Source: an uncultured Lachnospiraceae bacterium
GTDB taxonomy: Bacteria > Bacillota > Clostridia > Lachnospirales > Lachnospiraceae
NCBI GenBank assembly: GCA_947178125.1
Contig: CAMWXB010000026.1
Span: 1-50,403 of the forward strand
DNA: 50,403 nt
Direction: 5' to 3'
Made by a program: the position numbers and the translations under genes
Notes under the pieces: generated by a model
Databases searched by the model: none
What the model was told of the DNA's origin: nothing
The model's input: the letters and a program-made list of their open reading frames with translations, nothing else
In this document: positions 17,017-25,298 of the stretch, piece by piece
How positions within the stretch are numbered: position 1 is the first letter of the stretch
Layout of the letters: each line of letters opens with the position of its first letter

Positions 17017-18321
17017 ATGAGAATGTATGACCTGATTATGAAGAAGCGGAACGGTTTTGCGCTTACTACGGAAGAAATTGATTTTATGGTAAAAGAATAT
17101 ACGGCCGACAGCATTCCCGATTACCAGATGTCGGCGATGATGATGGCTGTCTATTTTCAGGGGATGACCGGAGAAGAGACGGCTGCTTTGACAATGGCGA
17201 TGGCGCACAGCGGCGATATGCTGGATTTATCGGCAATCGACGGCATCAAGGTGGATAAACATTCCACCGGCGGCGTTGGGGATAAGACTTCGATCGCGCT
17301 CACGCCAATGGTGGCGGCCTGCGGCATTAAGATTGCCAAAATGAGCGGCAGAGGGCTCGGCCATACAGGCGGGACTATCGATAAACTGGAAAGTTTTCAG
17401 GGCTTTACCACGGAAATTTCCTCGGCGCAGTTCATGAAACAGGTAAACGATATCGGCATTTCGATCATGGGGCAGACGTTGGACATTGCGCCTGCGGATA
17501 AGAAGCTTTATGCGCTCCGGGATGTGACCGCAACGGTAGACAATCTCTCTCTGATCGCCAGTTCCATTATGAGCAAAAAACTGGCTTCCGGCGCGGATGC
17601 GATCGTACTCGATGTCAAGACGGGAAGCGGCGCATTCATGAAAAAAGAAGAAGATGCCTTTGCGCTTGCAAAAGAGATGGTCATGCTCGGGAACCATGCG
17701 GGCAGAAAGACCATCGCCGTCGTTACGGATATGGACCAGCCGCTGGGGCTGGCAGTCGGGAATGCGCTGGAAGTAAAGGAAGCGATTGAGACCTTACAGG
17801 GAAAGGGGCCGCAGGATTTTGTGAAGCTGTGTATGACGCTGGGGACGCAGATGCTCATTGCGGGCGGCAGAGCAGAAAACGAAGCGCAGGCGGAAGCAAT
17901 GCTTGAGGGCGTTATTATGGACGGTTCGGCGCTTGGGAAGCTGGCGGAGTTCGTAAAGGCACAGGGCGGCGATGCGGCGGCCGTTTATGATACCTCCTTA
18001 CTGCCGAAGGCTTCTATTGTGGAAGAAATCCTGTCCGAAGAAGAAGGGTATCTTGAGAAGCTTGTCTGTGACGAAGTCGGAATCTGTGCCCTGCTTCTTG
18101 GCGGCGGCCGGGAGACGAAAGAGAGCGAAATCGATTTATCGGTCGGTCTTGTACTCCATAAAAAAGTCGGAGACTATGTAAAAAAAGGGGAATCGCTTGC
18201 ATCCATTCATGCAAACGATGCAGGAAAGCTTGCGGCCGCGAAGGAACGTTTTCTGAAAGCCTGTTCTTTTGGAGAAAGCAAACCGGTGCAGAGCGGTTTT
18301 ATCAGGGGAATTGTCCGCTGA
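17017..18321 (+). CDS. pdp: Pyrimidine-nucleoside phosphorylase
   Basis: The enzyme splits uridine, thymidine or deoxyuridine with phosphate to the base and (deoxy)ribose-1-phosphate, for nucleoside salvage. KHSTGGVGDKTS (about 81-92) binds phosphate. SGRGLGHTGGTIDKLES (about 110-126) is the thymidine/pyrimidine phosphorylase signature. The all-alpha, alpha/beta and C-terminal barrel-sandwich domains are all present. From 17017 the protein has 434 residues, matching the bacterial PyNP length; an ATG at 16987 would add ten residues. PyNP (broad specificity) is preferred to DeoA on length and lineage, but substrate choice cannot be read here. No other deo genes are next to it. Confidence 0.92.
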   Translation: MRMYDLIMKKRNGFALTTEEIDFMVKEYTADSIPDYQMSAMMMAVYFQGMTGEETAALTMAMAHSGDMLDLSAIDGIKVDKHSTGGVGDKTSIALTPMVAACGIKIAKMSGRGLGHTGGTIDKLESFQGFTTEISSAQFMKQVNDIGISIMGQTLDIAPADKKLYALRDVTATVDNLSLIASSIMSKKLASGADAIVLDVKTGSGAFMKKEEDAFALAKEMVMLGNHAGRKTIAVVTDMDQPLGLAVGNALEVKEAIETLQGKGPQDFVKLCMTLGTQMLIAGGRAENEAQAEAMLEGVIMDGSALGKLAEFVKAQGGDAAAVYDTSLLPKASIVEEILSEEEGYLEKLVCDEVGICALLLGGGRETKESEIDLSVGLVLHKKVGDYVKKGESLASIHANDAGKLAAAKERFLKACSFGESKPVQSGFIRGIVR

Positions 18322-18323
18322 GC

Positions 18324-18352
18324 GCATAAAAATCCGGTTCCGTTCATATAGT
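18324..18352 (+). promoter_or_regulatory. Candidate sigma-E-type promoter before yqfC
   Basis: GCATAAA (18324-18330) and CATATAGT (18345-18352) are 14 bases apart, close to the sporulation sigma-E pattern (KMATATT, 14-15 bases, CATACAHT). The predicted start site falls at about 18358, the A of the yqfC ATG. yqfC and yqfD are sigma-E genes in Bacillus. The match is by eye. Confidence 0.45.
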
Positions 18353-18357
18353 TTACT

Positions 18358-18645
18358 ATGAGAAAAACGATAAAACCCTCTTTATCAAGACAAAAAGAAA
18401 TCATTGTAGAATCCCTGAAACTCCCAAAGGATTCCATGCTGGGAGATTCTATCGTAACTGTGACCGGAAACCGCGAAGCATTTATTGAAAATTACAAAGG
18501 GATTCTGGAATATACGAAAGAGTCCATCGTTTTGCAGGGAAAGAACTGCAGAATCAGTTTTCAGGGGAAAAAGCTGTCGATTGATTACTATACCAATGAA
18601 GATATGAAAATAGGAGGCAGCATAGAGTGCGTCCGCTATTTTTAG
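18358..18645 (+). CDS. yqfC: Sporulation protein YqfC (YabP/YqfC family)
   Basis: This 95-residue YabP/YqfC-family protein is made in the mother cell of Bacillus during sporulation. Family features are the N-terminal basic helix, VESLKLPKDSMLGDSIVTVTGN, the IENYKGILEY segment and the beta-rich C-terminus ending IGGSIECVRYF. No ribosome binding site precedes the ATG, and the gap to the phosphorylase gene is only 36 bases, filled by a sigma-E-like promoter. The message may therefore be leaderless. It is followed by yqfD, the conserved partner. Confidence 0.85.
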   Translation: MRKTIKPSLSRQKEIIVESLKLPKDSMLGDSIVTVTGNREAFIENYKGILEYTKESIVLQGKNCRISFQGKKLSIDYYTNEDMKIGGSIECVRYF

Positions 18646-18694
18646 GGAAGGCTCTATGCGGCCCGAACAGGCTGAATAAGAATGGAGGATGCCG

Positions 18695-19969
18695 ATGCTT
18701 CATTGGATACAATACATAAAAGGATATGTTTCTATCAAGGTATGGGGCTATTCCACGGAAAGATTCTTGAATTTATGTGGTAATCACGATATTCTGGTCT
18801 GGGACATTGAGAACCACGGCGATTATTATACAATGAAGGTCAGCGTCAAAGGTTTTTTCGAGCTGAAGAGCCTTCTTAGAAAGACCGGAACGAAGGCATC
18901 CGTCTTACGAAGATATGGACTGCCTTTTTTTGTGCCTAAAATGAGAAAAAGAAAAATATTTGTAATCGGCCTGCTGGTCTGTTTGTTTTTCTGGATATTT
19001 ACGGGATTTTATATATGGGATATCAAAATAGAGGGAAATTATTCGCTGACGGAAGATGTACTGATGGATTATCTGGATTCACAAGGCGTCCATACGGCGA
19101 TGAAAAAGAAAGATTTGCAGATAGAAGAATTAGAAATGCAGCTTCGGGAAGAATATGATATAATTACCTGGGCATCTCTGCGGGTAGACGGAACGACGCT
19201 GGTCATTCAGATTCGGGAAAATGAACTGACGAATAATGACTATGGTGGTCAATCGGAAACGGATGCAGCTGAGCCGGGAAATGATGCGGGAAGCGGAAAG
19301 GATATTGTCGCATCCAAGGACGGTGTCATTGTCTATATGATCACAAGAAAAGGGGTTCCGCAGGTCGCAGTGGGTGATACGGTAGAAAAAGGGCAGATTC
19401 TTGTGAGCGGCGCTGTACCCGTCTACAATGAAGATGCGACGGTGCGGAGATACCAGTATTACGAAGCGGATGCGGATATCATGATCACCTATGAAAAGTC
19501 CATTTCCGTGCAGCGTAAGACCGCCTGGCAGGAAAAAGAATATTCAGGACGTGAAAAAAGGATCCTGCTTTTTGGCTTTCAGGATAAGGAATGGAATCTT
19601 TCTGCCGGAAAAGTAGGTTATGAAACATATGATGTTTCTGGAGAAAAGAAGCAGGTGCAGCTTCTTGACCATTTATATCTCCCTGTTTTTTACGGCGTGA
19701 AGTATGCCAGGGAATACAGTTATGTGCCCAAAACGCATACAGAAGAAGAGATGCAGCAGATCATGGAAGAGGAATGGAATAAAATATTGCAGACTTTAGA
19801 TGAAAAAGGGGTACAAATTATAGAAAAAAATGTTACAATAAATAAGAATAGGGAATTTTGGGTTTTGAATGCCCGTATGCAGTTGATGGAGGAAGCAATA
19901 CAGACGGTGCCGAATACGACCGAACAGGTCCCTGTTACGGAAAGCGAAGAAGAGGGATTGACAGAATAG
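18695..19969 (+). CDS. yqfD: Sporulation protein YqfD
   Basis: This 424-residue protein of the YqfD family is sigma-E-dependent in Bacillus and needed for efficient sporulation. It begins MLHWIQYIKGYVSIKVWG and has a single transmembrane helix at about 88-110. FYIWDIKIEGNYSLTEDVLMDYL follows, a POTRA-like start after the membrane. The rest is a large extracytoplasmic region with GVPQVAVGDTVEKGQILVSG, typical of the family. The ATG at 18695 has TGGAGG six bases upstream; the ATG at 18689 abuts it and is less likely. It ends four bases before phoH. Confidence 0.9.
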   Translation: MLHWIQYIKGYVSIKVWGYSTERFLNLCGNHDILVWDIENHGDYYTMKVSVKGFFELKSLLRKTGTKASVLRRYGLPFFVPKMRKRKIFVIGLLVCLFFWIFTGFYIWDIKIEGNYSLTEDVLMDYLDSQGVHTAMKKKDLQIEELEMQLREEYDIITWASLRVDGTTLVIQIRENELTNNDYGGQSETDAAEPGNDAGSGKDIVASKDGVIVYMITRKGVPQVAVGDTVEKGQILVSGAVPVYNEDATVRRYQYYEADADIMITYEKSISVQRKTAWQEKEYSGREKRILLFGFQDKEWNLSAGKVGYETYDVSGEKKQVQLLDHLYLPVFYGVKYAREYSYVPKTHTEEEMQQIMEEEWNKILQTLDEKGVQIIEKNVTINKNREFWVLNARMQLMEEAIQTVPNTTEQVPVTESEEEGLTE

Positions 19970-19972
19970 CCT

Positions 19973-20995
19973 ATGGATGAATTTACGACCAGAATGGATG
20001 TTCCGATGGAACATATGCAGAATCTTTTTGGAGAATATGATGCTTATATCAAGAAGCTTGAAAAGGATTTTCATGTCACAATTGTTAATCGGGACGGTGC
20101 AGTAAAGATCAGCGGCCGGCGGACAGATGTGGAGAAGGCCGCGGGTACGATAAAGGAACTCGTCCTTTTATCGGAAAGAGGTACGGTCTTACAGGAACAG
20201 AATATTGATTATGCGATAGAACTCGGCAAAGAGAGCAAAGAAGAGATGCTTCTGACCATTGATGAGGACTGTATCTGTCATACGATGAGCGGAAAGCCCG
20301 TTAAGCCAAAGACTCTCGGGCAGAAACAATATGTGGATGCGATTCGGAACAATATGATCGTATTCGGGCTGGGCCCTGCGGGAACGGGCAAGACTTATCT
20401 TGCAATGGCAATGGCAATTACCGCATTTAAGAATAACGAAGTGAGCCGCATCATTTTAACGAGACCGGCCATTGAGGCAGGCGAGAAACTGGGTTTTCTT
20501 CCGGGCGATTTGCAGAGCAAGGTAGACCCATATCTTCGTCCGTTGTATGATGCGCTTTATCAGATCATGGGCGCTGACAGTTTTACGAAAAATATGGAAA
20601 AAGGACTGATTGAAGTCGCGCCGCTCGCTTATATGCGCGGGCGGACATTGGATAATGCTTATATTATTCTGGATGAGGCGCAGAACACAACACCGGCACA
20701 GATGAAGATGTTCTTAACAAGAATCGGTTTCGGTTCCAAGGTCGTGATCACGGGCGATGCATCCCAGAAAGATCTGGCGCCGGATGCGAAATCGGGGTTG
20801 GATGTTGCGGCGAAGGTTCTGGCCAAAATCGAGGATATTGCTTTCTGCAATTTAACGAGTAAAGATGTTGTGCGGCATCCGCTTGTCCAGAAGATTGTCA
20901 AAGCCTATGAAAATTACGAGGCAAAAGAGAACAACTACTACAAGAATTACGATAAGAAGCGGCGAGGCAGGAATTTTGAACATGGAAGAAAATAA
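19973..20995 (+). CDS. phoH: PhoH-family ATPase
   Basis: This 340-residue P-loop protein has an N-terminal KH-like or RNA-binding portion (about 25-105) and an ATPase core with Walker A GPAGTGKT at 134-141. Walker B is IILDEAQNT (about 224-232), and the motif TGDASQKDL corresponds to the family's helicase-like motif. PhoH proteins are thought to be RNA-associated ATPases; a precise function is not established. The tail is Lys/Arg/Asn/Tyr-rich. The gene overlaps the following HD-like gene by 14 bases. The order yqfD-phoH-HD protein-ybeY is shared with Bacillus. Confidence 0.93.
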   Translation: MDEFTTRMDVPMEHMQNLFGEYDAYIKKLEKDFHVTIVNRDGAVKISGRRTDVEKAAGTIKELVLLSERGTVLQEQNIDYAIELGKESKEEMLLTIDEDCICHTMSGKPVKPKTLGQKQYVDAIRNNMIVFGLGPAGTGKTYLAMAMAITAFKNNEVSRIILTRPAIEAGEKLGFLPGDLQSKVDPYLRPLYDALYQIMGADSFTKNMEKGLIEVAPLAYMRGRTLDNAYIILDEAQNTTPAQMKMFLTRIGFGSKVVITGDASQKDLAPDAKSGLDVAAKVLAKIEDIAFCNLTSKDVVRHPLVQKIVKAYENYEAKENNYYKNYDKKRRGRNFEHGRK

Positions 20996-22307
20996 GGAAA
21001 TAAATCAGGAATTGAAGAAAGAAACGAATCAGGAAATCAAAAAAGTGATCCTAAGTGATATGGAAGTAGCAGAGAATGTGGAAAACGTGATAAAGAAAGA
21101 GGATGAAGAGAACGAAAGAAAGCGAAAAGCATTAAAACGGCTGCATTTTTTCATGATGTTCCTTTTATCGGGCGTGATTGCAGGTATGGGTTCTTTCCTG
21201 TATGGGCATAGTACGGAAGAAATCATCTGTAATACGGTCATGGTGATGCTTGGGACAGGCATGGTGATTTTCGCGCTTTTATTCAGTGAGGTAAACGACC
21301 TGTATTTTTATGCAAATCAGGGAAAATATGGAAAGTTCGTTCTTTTTTATGTGGCATCGCTTGCGGTGTCTTTAGTCTTTCCATTGCTGCCCGTTTCCTG
21401 TTGGCCTTTTCTGGTCGTATTCGTTGTTTTGGGATTGTTCAGCAACAGCATTGCCGGTCTGACTGCCGGGAGCGTCTGCCTGATGCTGCCGATCATGCTG
21501 GGGAGCGCCGGGAGCAGCCGGGAGTTCATGTTGTATTTTTTCAGCGGCCTGGTAGGAGTTCTTGTATTCAGCAGACTGGACGAAGACTTTAAAGTGGGGC
21601 TTCCTGTTCTGATCTCGTTGGTCTGTCTGACAATCTGTCTCTCGGTGAACATTATTCTTTTTGAGCAGGAAAGGCTTTCCATTTCCCAGTTCACTTTTGT
21701 GGCGATCAATCTGATGGTGAATTTTATTCTGTTGCTGATCACACTGAAAATTTTCAATGGAAGCGTGATTCATCGGTACAGGGACAGGTATATGGATTTG
21801 AATGATCCGGAATTTCCGCTGCTCGTTCAGTTGAAGGAATTTGATAAGGCGGAATACTATCGGGCGATACATACCGCCTATCTGGGGGACAGGATCGCAA
21901 AGCGTCTCGGTATCAATGATGTGGTCGTTAAATCCTGTGGTTATTATCACCGTATCGGTATCTTAAGGGGAGAGAATACATGGGAAAATGTGAAAGAAAT
22001 CTGTGAAGAATACCGCATTCCGGAAGATACGCGCAAGGTATTGAGGGAATATCTGAACAAAACGGGAAGGGTGGTCGCAAAGGAGACGACAGTGCTGATG
22101 TTCGCTGACTGTGTTGTTACGACCATTCTTGGCGAATTTCAGAAAAATCCGAAAGCAGAATTGGATTATAAGAAGATCATCGATAATGTATTCAATCAGA
22201 AACTGGAGACCGGCGCTTTAGCGGAGAGCGATATATCCATAGCGCAGATTCGGGAAATGAGAAAGATTTTTAAAGCGGAGCAGTTATATTATGACTTTTT
22301 ACGTTGA
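20982..22307 (+). CDS. Degenerate PgpH/YqfF-like 7TM-HD protein
   Basis: This 441-residue membrane protein takes the place of pgpH (cyclic-di-AMP phosphodiesterase) between phoH and ybeY. Residues 1-45 are charged. About seven transmembrane segments follow, and the C-terminal part is recognisably derived from the PgpH HD domain: DLNDPEFPLLVQL, then His297 and YYHRIG (His323-Arg324). In active enzymes the latter is YHDIGK, so the metal-binding Asp is replaced by Arg. The later His motif is also missing. The extracellular 7TMR-HDED domain is absent, explaining the short length against about 700 residues in Bacillus. Hydrolase activity is unlikely. The start at 20982 overlaps phoH. Confidence 0.75.
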   Translation: MEENKEINQELKKETNQEIKKVILSDMEVAENVENVIKKEDEENERKRKALKRLHFFMMFLLSGVIAGMGSFLYGHSTEEIICNTVMVMLGTGMVIFALLFSEVNDLYFYANQGKYGKFVLFYVASLAVSLVFPLLPVSCWPFLVVFVVLGLFSNSIAGLTAGSVCLMLPIMLGSAGSSREFMLYFFSGLVGVLVFSRLDEDFKVGLPVLISLVCLTICLSVNIILFEQERLSISQFTFVAINLMVNFILLLITLKIFNGSVIHRYRDRYMDLNDPEFPLLVQLKEFDKAEYYRAIHTAYLGDRIAKRLGINDVVVKSCGYYHRIGILRGENTWENVKEICEEYRIPEDTRKVLREYLNKTGRVVAKETTVLMFADCVVTTILGEFQKNPKAELDYKKIIDNVFNQKLETGALAESDISIAQIREMRKIFKAEQLYYDFLR

Positions 22308-22794
22308 AAATGACACGGATAAGGAATTTTCTTTTTCTATTGAAGAGATTTTTGAGAAGGTTGCGGATGCCGTTCTGGAGATGGAATCCTGCCCATATGA
22401 AGTATGTGTTAATCTGCTTTTGACGGATAACGAAGGAATCCGGTCTTACAATAAAGAATACCGCCAAATCGACAAGGAGACGGATGTTCTCTCGTTTCCC
22501 AATCTGGATTTTGAACAGGCCGGTGTTTTTTCAATCACAGAAGAAGCGGAGGCTGACTGCTTTGATCTGGACAGCGGGGAATTGATGTTGGGTGATATCA
22601 TTATTTCGGTGGACAGGATCGAGGCGCAGGCTGCAGCATATGGACACAGCAAACGCCGGGAATTTGCGTTCCTGACGGCTCACAGTATGTTTCATCTGTG
22701 CGGTTATGACCATATGACGGAGAAAGAAGCGGCCGTTATGGAGCAGAAGCAGGAGGCGGTTCTGCAGAAACTTGGAATTGTGAGAGAAGACTGA
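22291..22794 (+). CDS. ybeY: Endoribonuclease YbeY
   Basis: YbeY is a zinc-dependent endoribonuclease used in 16S rRNA 3'-end maturation and ribosome quality control. The metal motif HSMFHLCGYDH gives His131, His135 and His141. The N-terminal strand-rich part has NKEYRQIDKETDVLSFP, and LGDIIISVDR precedes the catalytic helix; all are family hallmarks. The 167-residue length is normal. It overlaps the preceding gene by 17 bases, which implies translational coupling. dgkA and era, often next in other Firmicutes, are absent here. Confidence 0.95.
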   Translation: MTFYVENDTDKEFSFSIEEIFEKVADAVLEMESCPYEVCVNLLLTDNEGIRSYNKEYRQIDKETDVLSFPNLDFEQAGVFSITEEAEADCFDLDSGELMLGDIIISVDRIEAQAAAYGHSKRREFAFLTAHSMFHLCGYDHMTEKEAAVMEQKQEAVLQKLGIVRED

Positions 22795-22830
22795 GCAGGA
22801 GCAAAGTGATAGAACAGGAAGGCAATAACA

Positions 22831-24495
22831 ATGAAAATACGAAAGAAAGAGGCGGCTTTTAGCGGAGGAAGCATACGAAAGAATAATAGAAACAATCTTG
22901 CGACGAACGCGGGAATCGTCACTTATATGCTCGTACTCGGTATGAGGATTCCATTCGCGGGAATCATCGGGGATGCCGGAATCGGTTTGTTTGCCCCGGC
23001 CTTTGAACTTTATATGATGGTCATGTTACTATTTAGTTATGGGATTTCCAGAACGATGACGGGACTGATCCGTTACCGTGTCAAAAGAGGGCAATTTAAA
23101 AATGCCGACAGGATATTCCATACGGCGCTCAGGCTTTCCCTGCTTTTGGGACTGATTCTTGCATTTGTGCTGGCGGCGGGGGCCGGTTTCCTTTCTGAAA
23201 CAGTATTTCTGGAAGCGATGAGCAGCCGGGTGATTCTGGCGGCAGCGCCGATTGCGGTGTTGACTGCTGCGGTCAGCGTTTTCAGAGGTTTTTTTAACGG
23301 AAATGGCTATGGGCCATTGGTTGCGTGGTCTCAGTATATTGAAAAAATAGTGATGCTGATTGCCGGTATTGTCGGCGGAAAACTTTATTATGGATATGGC
23401 CGGAAGGTGGCGGCGCTTTTGAAAAATGATATGCCGGCATATGCGAACGGTGCGTTCGGCGTGATGATAGGCATTATGATAGCAGAACTGATCACATTGA
23501 TCTATCTGTCAGCGGCATATGCTTTATCTTACGGTTCATGGAAAAGACAGCAGATGCAGGATGCCGGAAGAAGAACAGAGAGCAGCGGAGAAATCGCGGG
23601 AATGCTGTTTGGTAACGGGTTACCGATGGTACTTGTCGTTCTGCTTTCCAATAGTTTTATGATGATAGACCAGCGGTTCTTTAATTATTGTATGAACCGA
23701 AGGGAAATGGGCGATGTGAAAACGGCCATATGGGGTTCCTATTATGGGAAATATGCGGTGCTGGCGGGAATAGGCGCGGCATTTGCCTGTCTGGCGGTGC
23801 ATGGCTCCATTGGGAAAATAGCCGCTTCTTACGATAAAGAGGAATACAGGCTGATGCGCGAGCGCATCGGTACTGCGGTCAAAAAAATCTGCGTTACTGC
23901 TTTTCCTGCTGCGGTCATGCTGGCCGTACTGGCGGAAAGCTTTGTTACCGGATTGTATAAGGGTGAGAGTGAGCAGGCAGTTCTGGTGCTCAGACAGGGA
24001 ACGATCGTTATATTCTTTTATGGGATTGCTTATTTGTTCTGTCAATTGATGTTGAAAATGCGCATGCTAAAAGAATTGTTATTCTGCCTTGTTGTTTCCT
24101 TTGCAGTTCATATTGTGGCAGCGCTCCTGTTTGTACAAAACGGGCTGCTCGGTGCAGAGGGAATCGTCTATTCCGTCATTCTTTTTACCGGTATTCTGGC
24201 GGTCATGGGATTCATTCTTGTGAGCCGGCGGGTCAGCTATAAACAGGAATGGATTTATTCGTTCGCTTTTCCGGCTGCGGCTGCGGCTGTTTCCGGTCTG
24301 GCGGCCATGCTGTTGAACAGACTGCTTTTTGCGCTTGTGGGAGCGATACCGACACTTCTGATCAGCTGTCTTGTCGGAACGGTTCTTTATATGATACTGG
24401 TCGTCCTGCTTCATGTCGTAAATGAAGGTGAGCTTTCGGAGATGCCTTTTGGCGGCATCTGGATTGCAGTCGGGAGATTACTCGGCGTCTTATGA
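22831..24495 (+). CDS. MOP-superfamily flippase, SpoVB/MurJ-like
   Basis: This 554-residue polytopic protein has about 14 hydrophobic segments. Residues 35-80 (VLGMRIPFAGIIGDAGIGLF and onward) and FRGFFNGNGYGPLVAWSQ near 152 are typical of the polysaccharide/lipid II flippase group that includes SpoVB and MurJ. It probably translocates an undecaprenyl-linked sugar precursor across the membrane, perhaps for spore cortex, given the sporulation genes around it. AGGAAGG about ten bases before the ATG supports the start. Paralogues in Firmicutes are many, so a specific symbol is not given. Confidence 0.75.
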   Translation: MKIRKKEAAFSGGSIRKNNRNNLATNAGIVTYMLVLGMRIPFAGIIGDAGIGLFAPAFELYMMVMLLFSYGISRTMTGLIRYRVKRGQFKNADRIFHTALRLSLLLGLILAFVLAAGAGFLSETVFLEAMSSRVILAAAPIAVLTAAVSVFRGFFNGNGYGPLVAWSQYIEKIVMLIAGIVGGKLYYGYGRKVAALLKNDMPAYANGAFGVMIGIMIAELITLIYLSAAYALSYGSWKRQQMQDAGRRTESSGEIAGMLFGNGLPMVLVVLLSNSFMMIDQRFFNYCMNRREMGDVKTAIWGSYYGKYAVLAGIGAAFACLAVHGSIGKIAASYDKEEYRLMRERIGTAVKKICVTAFPAAVMLAVLAESFVTGLYKGESEQAVLVLRQGTIVIFFYGIAYLFCQLMLKMRMLKELLFCLVVSFAVHIVAALLFVQNGLLGAEGIVYSVILFTGILAVMGFILVSRRVSYKQEWIYSFAFPAAAAAVSGLAAMLLNRLLFALVGAIPTLLISCLVGTVLYMILVVLLHVVNEGELSEMPFGGIWIAVGRLLGVL

Positions 24496-24590
24496 TATTC
24501 TTTTAGAAAACGAATGGAAAACTGAATAAATTTAAAAATTTGACTGATACTGATGATAGATGACTTTTGGGAAGGGAAGGCTTACCGGAA

Positions 24591-25283
24591 ATGAAAGTTA
24601 TAAAACGTATCAGTCTTTTTTTGGCTATGGCAGGAATCATGTTCAGCGCCGGCAGTTATGCGACCCTGAAGGCAGAACAGTTCTTCTATCCGAACAAATA
24701 TGACAAGGATGGGAAAAATACGGTATCGGAGGAACAGAATGCTTCGCGTGCCGCGGTGAATGGGAGCGGTACGGGCGCTTTCTATCAGGAAGAGGAAAAA
24801 GCGAGGGAACAGGTCATTGAAGCTGCGGTCGAGAAGGCGCCCGTGATTACGGCGGATACCATTTATCTGATCGAAGAAGTGAACCTGTCCGATGGAACGA
24901 TAGTGGAGAAAGAAGAGCCGATTCCGGTGAAATACATCGGGCTGGACAGGCTGGCCTTTATCGAAGAACTGGAAGCATATGACCGGAATCCGGCGCTTTC
25001 CGATTTAAAGCTGGGTTTTCAGAATATTGAACTGTCCAGCTTTTCAAAAGACAGAGTAGTCATCTGCAAATATTACAGACCGGAGCCGGAAGAGAAAGGC
25101 TTTTATCTGATGGTAGCCGACCATTTTGTCATCGTTTATGAAGAAGACAAAAAGACTATCCATATGAATACGGATATTTTGCTGGAAGGTCTGAGCGAAG
25201 AACTGCAGACGGAAATTATCGGCGGAAAGTATATCGAGAATGAGAAGGAACTTTATAATTTTCTTGAGTCTTATTCCAGTTAG
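24591..25283 (+). CDS. BofC C-terminal-domain-like membrane protein
   Basis: This 230-residue protein has an N-terminal transmembrane segment or signal at about 5-24. A variable linker (about 30-75) follows, then a domain that ends GFYLMVADHFVIVYEED, DILLEGLSEELQTEI and GGKYIENEKELYNFLESYSS. The last part resembles the BofC C-terminal domain (bypass-of-forespore-C), a clostridial/Bacillus sporulation checkpoint module, but I could not align it and the assignment is tentative. The ATG at 24591 follows GGGAAGG. A TTG at 24567 was rejected because it would precede that site. It lies just after the flippase. Confidence 0.45.
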   Translation: MKVIKRISLFLAMAGIMFSAGSYATLKAEQFFYPNKYDKDGKNTVSEEQNASRAAVNGSGTGAFYQEEEKAREQVIEAAVEKAPVITADTIYLIEEVNLSDGTIVEKEEPIPVKYIGLDRLAFIEELEAYDRNPALSDLKLGFQNIELSSFSKDRVVICKYYRPEPEEKGFYLMVADHFVIVYEEDKKTIHMNTDILLEGLSEELQTEIIGGKYIENEKELYNFLESYSS

Positions 25284-25298
25284 TGATATCATAATAAA

